From positions 124,001 to 188,000 of the forward strand of contig CAZKXI010000003.1 in NCBI GenBank assembly GCA_964556755.1: DNA of 64,000 nucleotides. Reading direction: 5' to 3'. A program made the translations under genes and the position numbers. The first letter of the stretch is position 1. Every line of letters begins with the position of its first letter. This document shows, one piece after another, positions 55,654 through 61,853 of the stretch. The notes below the pieces were generated by a model. It searched no databases. It was given only the letters and a program-made list of their open reading frames with translations, and was not told where the DNA came from. This stretch comes from UBA4085 sp964556755 (GTDB lineage Bacteria > Acidobacteriota > Aminicenantia > Aminicenantales > UBA4085).

Positions 55654-56777
55654 TTCGGATCGAGACGGACCATAGGGCTTGGACCCTGTCCCGGCTGTCC
55701 GGCTCCGGCGGGGCCCGGGTCGAGATCGGCCCCGACGATCCGCCCGTCCTGTGGCTGGACATCTATGCCTTCCAGCCCCAGGTCCACCCCGATTTCCATC
55801 TGGGCAACTGGAGCTTCCGGCTCGGACCGGGCCGGCATCTTCTCGACATCCGCCTCGACCTGTCCTCGGTATCGCCGTCCTCCCTGCGCCTCTTCGCGGC
55901 CGGATCCGAGCTGCCGCCCGAAGGCGTCTGGACCAATCCCGACTTCCGCGTGCCGCCCCTGCTGGACCTTCATTTCGCCTTGTGGCGGGAGTCGGAGCTC
56001 GTCTTTCTGCGCCGCCAGCTGATCAAGGTCCCCGACCCCGGCGTGGTCAAGGCTTTCGCCGCGCGCCAGTTCGAAGGCGAGCTCTACGCCCCCCGCGACA
56101 CGTTCCTGGACCAGCTCTACCACTTCAAGCTGGATCTCCTGCGGCGCTGGTTCAAGCGGTACTTTCGGGGCCGCGTCCTCGACGTCGGCTGCGGCCTGTC
56201 GCTCTTCACCCAGATTCCCGAAGCCTGGGGCTTCCGCATCCTGGCCGGCGACCTCGTCCCCGGTCAGATCACGGAGCGCCGCCGCGCCCGGCCGGACCTG
56301 GACTGGGCCGTCTTCGACGCCTCGATCCTGCCCGTCCGCGGCGGCGCCTTCGACGGCCTCTTCGCGGGCGAGATCCTGGAGCATCTGCCCGACCTCGAGG
56401 CCGGCCTCCGGGAATGGAATCGGGCCCTCAAGCCGGGGGGGATCCTCATCGTCACGACGCCCAACCGGGGCCGCCGGATCAACCTCCTCAACGGCGACGA
56501 CTGGCCCTACAGCCCCGACCATCTGAGGGAGCTCACCTTCGCCGAGCTGAACGACGAGCTGCTGCCGGCGGCCGGATTCAAGCCCCTGCGCAAGAAGGGG
56601 ATCTATCTGGAGAAGGAGGCCCGCCGGGCCGCATGGTGGTGGGAAGACCGCCTCCAGAGGGAGGGCAATGTCCCCGAGAATCTCCCCCGAATGAAGCGTC
56701 TCTACCGCCGGGGCTACCGCTTTCCGCGGCGCTCCCTGGACCTCGTCACGGCGGCCCGCAAAGTGCGGGACGTCTGA
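55650..56777 (+). CDS. Class I SAM-dependent methyltransferase with N-terminal beta domain
   Basis: This is a 375-residue protein. Residues 1-125 form a beta-rich domain of unknown type (AFQPQVHPDFHLGNWSFRLG). The Rossmann methyltransferase core begins with RVLDVGCGLSLFTQIPEAW near residue 172, where the SAM-binding glycine loop is intact. FDGLFAGEILEHLPDLEAG and LKPGGILIVTTPN follow. ATG overlaps the upstream SGNH stop. Its target is probably a lipid-linked sugar or glycan intermediate, judged by the neighbours. The N-terminal domain could recognise the substrate. Confidence 0.82.
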   Translation: MIRIETDHRAWTLSRLSGSGGARVEIGPDDPPVLWLDIYAFQPQVHPDFHLGNWSFRLGPGRHLLDIRLDLSSVSPSSLRLFAAGSELPPEGVWTNPDFRVPPLLDLHFALWRESELVFLRRQLIKVPDPGVVKAFAARQFEGELYAPRDTFLDQLYHFKLDLLRRWFKRYFRGRVLDVGCGLSLFTQIPEAWGFRILAGDLVPGQITERRRARPDLDWAVFDASILPVRGGAFDGLFAGEILEHLPDLEAGLREWNRALKPGGILIVTTPNRGRRINLLNGDDWPYSPDHLRELTFAELNDELLPAAGFKPLRKKGIYLEKEARRAAWWWEDRLQREGNVPENLPRMKRLYRRGYRFPRRSLDLVTAARKVRDV

Positions 56778-56788
56778 GCCGGCGGCCC

Positions 56789-57541
56789 ATGGACGAATCC
56801 GTCCATTACGATCCCGCCTTCTTCGCCCGCCTGCGGGCCCTGGAAGCCGGGAGCTTCTGGTTTCGATCCCGCAACGCCCTGATCGCGGCGGCGCTGCGGC
56901 GGTTCTTTCCCCGGGCCCGGGATTTCGCCGAGATAGGCTGCGGCACCGGCTTCGTCCTGGAAGGGCTGGCCCGGCTCCGGCCAGGCCTGCTCCTGACGGG
57001 CGTGGATGCCTTCAGCCTCGGGCCGGCCTATGCCCGGGGCCGCGTCCCCGCGGCCCGCTTCGTCCTGGCCGACGGCCGGCGGCTCCCTTTCAGGGGCGCG
57101 TTCGACGCGATCGGCGCCTTCGACGTCCTCGAGCATATCCCCGAGGACGATGCCGTTCTGGAAGGGCTGGCCCGGGCTCTGCGGCCGGGCGGGGGACTCC
57201 TTCTGACCGTCCCCCAACATCCCGGGCTGTGGAGTCCGGCCGATGTCCAGGCCGGCCACGTCCGCCGCTACCGCCGCCGCGACTTGATCGGGAAAGTCCG
57301 GGCCGCGGGCTTTGAAGTCGAGTTTGTGACCGGCTTCGTCAGCCTGCTCCTCCCGGCCCTGTCCGTTCTCCGCTCGGCCAAGACGCGCCGCCCCGAGGGG
57401 GCTTCCTTGGCCGGCCTCGCTCTTCCCCCCCTCCTCGATGGCGCGCTGGCGGCGTTCATGGCCCTTGAACAGCGGCTGATCTCGGCCGGATTCCGCTTCC
57501 CCTTCGGGGGGTCCCTCCTCATCGCCGCACGTAAGAAATAA
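56789..57541 (+). CDS. Class I SAM-dependent methyltransferase
   Basis: This 250-residue protein has the SAM-binding loop FAEIGCGTGFVLEGLARL near residue 47. FDVLEHIPEDDAVLEGLARALRPGG and the post-core segment HPGLWSPADVQAGHVRRYRR are widely found in sugar or lipid methyltransferases of exopolysaccharide loci. A hydrophobic C-terminal part may associate with the membrane. It begins eleven bases after the preceding methyltransferase gene and is in the same operon. Its substrate is unknown. Confidence 0.85.
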   Translation: MDESVHYDPAFFARLRALEAGSFWFRSRNALIAAALRRFFPRARDFAEIGCGTGFVLEGLARLRPGLLLTGVDAFSLGPAYARGRVPAARFVLADGRRLPFRGAFDAIGAFDVLEHIPEDDAVLEGLARALRPGGGLLLTVPQHPGLWSPADVQAGHVRRYRRRDLIGKVRAAGFEVEFVTGFVSLLLPALSVLRSAKTRRPEGASLAGLALPPLLDGALAAFMALEQRLISAGFRFPFGGSLLIAARKK

Positions 57542-57552
57542 GATTCTACGCC

Positions 57553-57690
57553 CAGCTCAAACATCCCTCGGCGCCCCTCGGGTGCCCTCGGAGAGCTGTG
57601 GAAAAAGGCGCCGCCCTCGCTATTTCGCCGTTGGCCGATCCCCCGAATCGCTCTGATTTCCCGAAATCGGGCGAAGAACCGGAAATGAGG
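57553..57690. repeat. Intergenic foldback sequence, repeat family member B
   Basis: A hairpin with CAGCTC (57553-57558) and GAGCTG (57593-57598) outside and GGCGCCC/GGGTGCC (57570-57586) inside is followed by the family box CCCGAAATCGGGCGAAGAAC (57660-57679). The box occurs with one change in member A. Between them lies a 17-base sequence, TTTCGCCGTTGGCCGAT (57623-57639), repeated exactly at 25788-25804. Confidence 0.6.
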
Positions 57691-57705
57691 GTCCGCCCGG
57701 CGCGA

Positions 57706-57734
57706 TTGTCCAACCGGAGGGGGCGTGGCATAAT
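57706..57734 (+). promoter_or_regulatory. Near-leaderless promoter of the aminotransferase gene
   Basis: TTGTCC (57706-57711) and CATAAT (57729-57734) are 17 bp apart. Predicted start is near 57741, three bases before the ATG. Confidence 0.6.
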
Positions 57735-57743
57735 GGCCGGGAC

Positions 57744-58892
57744 ATGACCCCGCTTCCGGAGATTCCCTTCAACCGGGCCTCGTTGGCCGGCCGCGAGATG
57801 GAGTACATGCGCCAGGCCCTGGAAGCCGGCCACATCTCCGGCGACGGGGTTTTCACCAAGCGCTGCCACGCCCTTCTGGAGAGGGAGCTCGGCGTCGCGA
57901 AAGCCCTCCTGACCACGTCCTGCACCCACGCCCTGGAGATGGCCGCGCTCCTTCTCGACTTGCGTCCGGGCGACGAGGTCATCGCGCCCTCCTTCGCCTT
58001 CGTCACCACGGTCAACGCCTTCGTCCTGCGGGGCGCCCGCCCGGTCTTCGTCGATATCCGGCCGGATACCCTGAATCTGGACGAGAGCAAGCTCGAGTCG
58101 GCGGCGGCGGGACGGGCCAAGGCGGTCGTCCCTCTCCACTATGCCGGGGTAGGCTGCGCCATGGACGCCGTGATGGACATCGCCTCGCGCCGAGGCCTCT
58201 CAGTCGTCGAAGACGCCGCCCACGGGCTGTTCGGCCGCCGGCGGGGGAAGCGGCTGGGGACCTTCGGCCGGCTGGCCGCCCTGAGCTTCCACGAGACCAA
58301 GAACTTCACCTGCGGCGAGGGCGGGGCGCTTCTCATCAACGACCCGGCTCTCATCGAGAGAGCGGAGATTCTCCGCGAGAAAGGCACGAACCGGTCGATG
58401 TTCTTCCGCGGCCAAGTCGACAAATATACTTGGGTGGACCTGGGATCGAGCTACCTGCCCTCCGATCTCCTGGCCGCCTTCCTGCTGGCCCAGCTGGAGG
58501 AGGCGGACGCGATCCAGGCCCGCCGCCGCGCCATCTGGACGCGCTACTTCGAGCGGCTCTCGCCCTGGGCGGAGCGGATCGGGGCCCGGCTCCCGGTCGT
58601 CCCTCCCGAGTGCGAATCCGCCTTCCACCTCTTCCACATCCTCCTGCCCGACGAGGCCAAGCGTGACGCGTTGATGAACGGCCTCAAGGCGCGGGGCATC
58701 CTGGCCGTGTTCCACTATCTCCCGCTCCACCTCTCGCCGATGGGCCGGTCCTGGGGCTACAAGAAAGGGGATTTTCCCGTGACCGAGGACGTCTCGGCGC
58801 GGCTCCTCCGCCTGCCCTTCTATGTTTCGCTGACGGAGGCCGATCAGGACCGGGTCTGCGGCGCCATCGAGGACATCACCCGCGCCCGGTGA
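57744..58892 (+). CDS. rffA: dTDP-4-amino-4,6-dideoxygalactose transaminase-like protein
   Basis: This 382-residue PLP enzyme of the DegT/DnrJ/EryC1 family converts a 4-keto-6-deoxy nucleotide sugar to the amino sugar with glutamate as donor. The PLP lysine lies in SFHETKNFTCGEGGAL, which is typical of RffA/WecE. The start IPFNRASLAGREMEYMRQAL and LTTSCTHALEMAALLLDL are also RffA-like. FHYLPLHLSPMG near the end fits as well. The promoter gives a three-base leader. An RffC-like acetyltransferase is encoded by the convergent strand, so synthesis of TDP-Fuc4NAc or a similar sugar is likely. The glucose-1-phosphate thymidylyltransferase and dehydratase are not in this window. Confidence 0.88.
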   Translation: MTPLPEIPFNRASLAGREMEYMRQALEAGHISGDGVFTKRCHALLERELGVAKALLTTSCTHALEMAALLLDLRPGDEVIAPSFAFVTTVNAFVLRGARPVFVDIRPDTLNLDESKLESAAAGRAKAVVPLHYAGVGCAMDAVMDIASRRGLSVVEDAAHGLFGRRRGKRLGTFGRLAALSFHETKNFTCGEGGALLINDPALIERAEILREKGTNRSMFFRGQVDKYTWVDLGSSYLPSDLLAAFLLAQLEEADAIQARRRAIWTRYFERLSPWAERIGARLPVVPPECESAFHLFHILLPDEAKRDALMNGLKARGILAVFHYLPLHLSPMGRSWGYKKGDFPVTEDVSARLLRLPFYVSLTEADQDRVCGAIEDITRAR

Positions 58893-58910
58893 CGGGCTGA
58901 CGGGATTCGG

Positions 58911-59107
58911 TCCCGATTTCGGGGAGGGCGCTCCGGGGTGTCGGCCGCGCTGCTTGGTTGAGCCTGCACCCCCGTCCACGACGTACCGCGGAATCCCGGC
59001 TCGATCCCGTTACGACTCTTCATCTCAAACCCGACGTCACGGGCTCAACCGGCGCTTCTCCGCGTCCGGCCGGCACGCCCGTCGCGCGGGATCTCCCCGA
59101 AATCGGA
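58911..59107. repeat. Long foldback element, intergenic repeat family member C
   Basis: A 197-base element lies between convergent rffA-like and rffC-like genes. The ends TCCCGATTTCGGGGAG (58911-58926) and CTCCCCGAAATCGGA (59093-59107) are inverted copies. GGTTGAGCC (58956-58964) pairs with GGCTCAACC (59042-59050), and GC-rich stretches between them also pair in part. Both ends carry the CCCGAAATCGG core of members A and B. Confidence 0.68.
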
Positions 59108-59130
59108 AGAACGCGAGCGCGGTCCCCTGC

Positions 59131-59838
59131 TTATTCGATGCGAACGGGGCCGCCGGGGGGAGGGAACCAGGCGTGGTAGACGTCCAGCGGGTTGCGGAAG
59201 CGGAAGCCCAGCGAGGCGTACAAGTTGACGATCGGCAGATTGCCGGCCGAGACCGAGCTGTGGATCGACTCCCGGCCCTGGGCGATCTGGTCCCTGATGA
59301 CCAGCGTCCAGAGGGCCCGGGCCAGGCCGCGGCCGCGGAATTCGGGGGCCATGGCGTGCAGGACGAACATCCCTTCCTGAGCGGCGATGAAACCGGCCGG
59401 CCGTTCGCCGTGAAGGAGCCCGTAGACGGCGCCTTTCTCGTGCAGCTCGCGCAGCCACCGGTCGTAGCGGGCGTCGGCCCGCTCCCGCGAGATGGCCGGG
59501 TCGCGGTGATAGCGGCCGAAGAAGGCGCCGTGGCCGATCCGGTGGAGGTCCGCCCAGCCCATGTCGCGGACGAACGAAGCCCGGGGATCCTCGGCCGGGC
59601 GCAGATCGGCCGGGCCCCCCCGGGGCTCGAGAAGCGTGTCGCAGTAGTAGAAGCCGGCCCGGCGAAGAGGGGAGGCATCCTCGCGGGGCGGGATCTTGGC
59701 CGTGAAATGCCCGACGGCGCCGGTCATGAGGGTTGGTGTGTCCGGCCCGATCGAAGTCAGCTCGTACGTCGGGACGCCGAAGGCTCGGGCGTCCCAGGGC
59801 GTCTCAATCCAGGGCCGCGCCGTCGCCGCGTCCGTCAC
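59131..59838 (-). CDS. rffC: RffC/WecD-like GNAT acetyltransferase
   Basis: This 235-residue protein matches TDP-Fuc4N acetyltransferases. PWDARAFGVPTYELT opens the chain, FYYCDTLLEP is near residue 65 and IGHGAFFGRYHRDP is in the middle. The GNAT acetyl-CoA loop is APEFRGRGLARALW. SSVSAGNLPIVNLYASLGFRF ends the fold. It would N-acetylate a 4-amino sugar nucleotide, the step after RffA. Its 5' end overlaps the glycosyltransferase gene by 35 bases. Flavodoxin, glycosyltransferase and this gene are read as one unit. The convergent RffA-like gene supports a common pathway. Confidence 0.83.
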   Translation of the reverse strand: MTDAATARPWIETPWDARAFGVPTYELTSIGPDTPTLMTGAVGHFTAKIPPREDASPLRRAGFYYCDTLLEPRGGPADLRPAEDPRASFVRDMGWADLHRIGHGAFFGRYHRDPAISRERADARYDRWLRELHEKGAVYGLLHGERPAGFIAAQEGMFVLHAMAPEFRGRGLARALWTLVIRDQIAQGRESIHSSVSAGNLPIVNLYASLGFRFRNPLDVYHAWFPPPGGPVRIE

Positions 59839-60799
59839 GGGTCGTCTCCCGAATGATATAGAGGGGCCGCTTCTTGGCCTCGTCGAAGGTCCGGATGAGG
59901 TAGATGCCGAGGATGCCGATCAGGAAGATGATGACGCCGCCCAGGAAGAAGATCGAGACGATCAGGCTCGTCCAGCCCTGCACGGCGATGCCGTGGGCCA
60001 GCCGCTTGTAGATGAGAACGGCGCCGTAGGCGAAGGAGAGGACCGACAGGCCGAAGCCGAGCTTGACCGAGAGGCGGAGCGGCTTGTCGGAGTAGGCCAC
60101 CACCGCGTCGAGGGCCAGGCGCAGGAGCTTGCGGTAGGAGTAGGCGCTGCGGCCGCCGGCCCGCTCGTCGTGGACGACGTCCACGGCCGCGGCCGGGAAG
60201 CCCATCCATTCGATGAGGGCGGGGAAGAAGCGCAGCCCCTCCCGCATCCGCCGGAAGCTCAGGACGACCCGCCTGGAGATGATCCGGAAGTTGCCGACCC
60301 GCGGATCGTAGGGCAAGTGGGCCAGCCAGGAGAAGGCTTTGCCGAAGAGAAAGGACGAGGCCCGGCGCAGGGGGCTGTGCTTGCGGCCGGTCCGGCGGGC
60401 GACGACGACGTCGAAGCCCTCCCGGGCCTTGGCGTAGAGGGCCGGGATCTCCTCCGGACGGTCCTGCAGGTCGGCGTCCATGACCACGGCCCAGCGGCCC
60501 CGGCAGAGGTCCAGCCCGGCGCTGATGCCGAAATGCTGGCCGAAGTTGCGGCTGAACCGGGCCCCGAGGATGCGGTCGTCCGCCGCCGCCAGCCGGCGGA
60601 TGAGGTCCCAGGACCCGTCGCCGCCGCCGTCCTCCACCAGGATGATCTCGTAATCGGGCGAGAGCGGCTCCAGAGCGGCCCGCAGCCGGCGGCTGAGCTC
60701 TTCGAGCGTGGCTTCATTGCGGTAGACGGGGACGACGACGGAGATCAGAAGCCCGCCGCCTTCGGGCGGTTCGGGCGAGGGGGACGGGGCGGGGCTCAT
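59804..60799 (-). CDS. GT2 glycosyltransferase, GtrB/ArnC-like
   Basis: This is a 331-residue membrane-linked family 2 glycosyltransferase. The catalytic domain starts ISVVVPVYRNEATLEEL, with the donor-binding VEDGGGDGSWDLI and the DxD motif in VVMDADLQDRPEEIPAL. QHFGISAGLDL follows, and two membrane helices stand at the C-terminus (about 240-260 and 275-298). This layout is shared by GtrB, ArnC and polyprenyl-phosphate sugar synthases, which load a sugar on undecaprenyl phosphate. ATG at 60799 is immediately behind the flavodoxin stop. The transferred sugar is unknown; the neighbouring amino-sugar genes make it a good candidate for that pathway. Confidence 0.89.
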   Translation of the reverse strand: MSPAPSPSPEPPEGGGLLISVVVPVYRNEATLEELSRRLRAALEPLSPDYEIILVEDGGGDGSWDLIRRLAAADDRILGARFSRNFGQHFGISAGLDLCRGRWAVVMDADLQDRPEEIPALYAKAREGFDVVVARRTGRKHSPLRRASSFLFGKAFSWLAHLPYDPRVGNFRIISRRVVLSFRRMREGLRFFPALIEWMGFPAAAVDVVHDERAGGRSAYSYRKLLRLALDAVVAYSDKPLRLSVKLGFGLSVLSFAYGAVLIYKRLAHGIAVQGWTSLIVSIFFLGGVIIFLIGILGIYLIRTFDEAKKRPLYIIRETTRDGRGDGAALD

Positions 60800-61276
60800 C
60801 TAGGGAAACAGCTTGAGGGTCAGGGCGGCCAGCCGGCGGCCGTATTTGTCGCAGCTTCGCAGGGCCTTCTCGTCGGGCCGGCCCACGGCGGCGGGGCCGT
60901 AGTGGTCGCCCTGGTGGTCGCCCTGTACGACCAGGCCGTGGATGAGCAGGGCGCCCAGGATGTCGAGGACGGCCGTCTCGTTGCCCCCGGCCCGGTTGCC
61001 CGAGGAGCAGAAGGCGCCCCCGACCCGCCCCCGAAGCTTGCCGTGGCGCTTGACGCTCTCGTCGATCAGCTTCTTGACCGGCCAGGCCATGGTGCCGTAG
61101 TAGACCGGCGAGCCGAAGACCAGGCAGTCGTAGGCCGGGAGGTCGTCGGGCGCCATGTCCTGGACGGGCTTCAAGTCGGTCGCCAGTCCGCCATCCTCCA
61201 GGGCTTGGGCGATTCGGACGGCCATCTTCTTGGTGTTCCCGGTCACGGAGTAGTAGGCGACTAAGGCGCGGGGCAT
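60800..61276 (-). CDS. Flavodoxin-family protein
   Basis: This 158-residue cytosolic protein has the FMN phosphate loop YYSVTGNTKKMA near its N-terminus, then CLVFGSPVYYGTMAWPVKKLI and GAFCSSGNRAGGNETAVLDIL, which bind the isoalloxazine ring. It is of the short flavodoxin or NAD(P)H-quinone-reductase-like type. The second ATG at 61276 is six bases from GGGAGG and is preferred over the one at 61282. It is the first gene of a unit with the glycosyltransferase and acetyltransferase, but a redox step in that pathway is not obvious. Confidence 0.88.
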   Translation of the reverse strand: MPRALVAYYSVTGNTKKMAVRIAQALEDGGLATDLKPVQDMAPDDLPAYDCLVFGSPVYYGTMAWPVKKLIDESVKRHGKLRGRVGGAFCSSGNRAGGNETAVLDILGALLIHGLVVQGDHQGDHYGPAAVGRPDEKALRSCDKYGRRLAALTLKLFP

Positions 61277-61336
61277 GAGCATCCTCCCGGCCCTATCTTA
61301 TCAGAGGCCGGGCGGGCGATGAAGGGTCCGGCGCGT

Positions 61337-61366
61337 TTGCATTTATTTTTTTGTTTGTGACATAAT
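61337..61366 (+). promoter_or_regulatory. Promoter of the lipoprotein gene
   Basis: TTGCAT (61337-61342) and CATAAT (61361-61366) are spaced 18 bp apart within a T-rich stretch. Predicted start is near 61373, and GGGAGGA lies before the ATG at 61398. Confidence 0.5.
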
Positions 61367-61397
61367 CCGTCCTTCTAATGAACGGGCGGGAGGAATC

Positions 61398-61796
61398 ATG
61401 AAAAAGTCGCTTCAAGGCGCGGCCCTGATCGCCGTCGTCCTCATCCTGGCGTCCTGCACGCCGAACGTCGTTCCCGACGGCTACCAGCTGCTGGGCAAGC
61501 GAGAGGTCAATTTCGGCATCGACAAGGACACCATCCCGGTCAACCGGGCGGCCGGTCCGATGCGCCAGCTCCTGATCGTGGCCAAGTTCAACCCCGTCGA
61601 AGTCCACACCATCCGGGTCTTCTTCGAGGGCGGCGCCACCTACGACGCCAACGTGCGGGAGCGGCTGTTCGTCGGCCGCGACAAGCTGGTCATCGACCTG
61701 CCGGGGGACGCCCGCAAGGTCAGCGAAGTCGGCTTCCGCTACCGCAAGCTCAACAACGCCGTGCGCCGGGCCACGGTCGAGCTCTGGGGGAAGTGA
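61398..61796 (+). CDS. Lipoprotein of unknown function (132 aa)
   Basis: This protein has a typical lipoprotein signal: KK at the N-terminus, a hydrophobic core and the lipobox LILASC with Cys20. The mature part (about 112 residues) has alternating beta-type segments (VNFGIDKDTIPVNRAAGPMRQL, HTIRVFFEGGATYD, VIDLPGDARKVSEVGFRYRK). It suggests a small beta sandwich that could bind a ligand or partner at the membrane. GGGAGGA precedes the ATG. I recognise no named domain. It is an isolated gene with its own promoter. Confidence 0.72.
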   Translation: MKKSLQGAALIAVVLILASCTPNVVPDGYQLLGKREVNFGIDKDTIPVNRAAGPMRQLLIVAKFNPVEVHTIRVFFEGGATYDANVRERLFVGRDKLVIDLPGDARKVSEVGFRYRKLNNAVRRATVELWGK

Positions 61797-61853
61797 CCCG
61801 GCGCGGCGTCCGCCGCGGAGGGGCGTCCGAGCAGCCTTCCGCGGCTCGGAATC

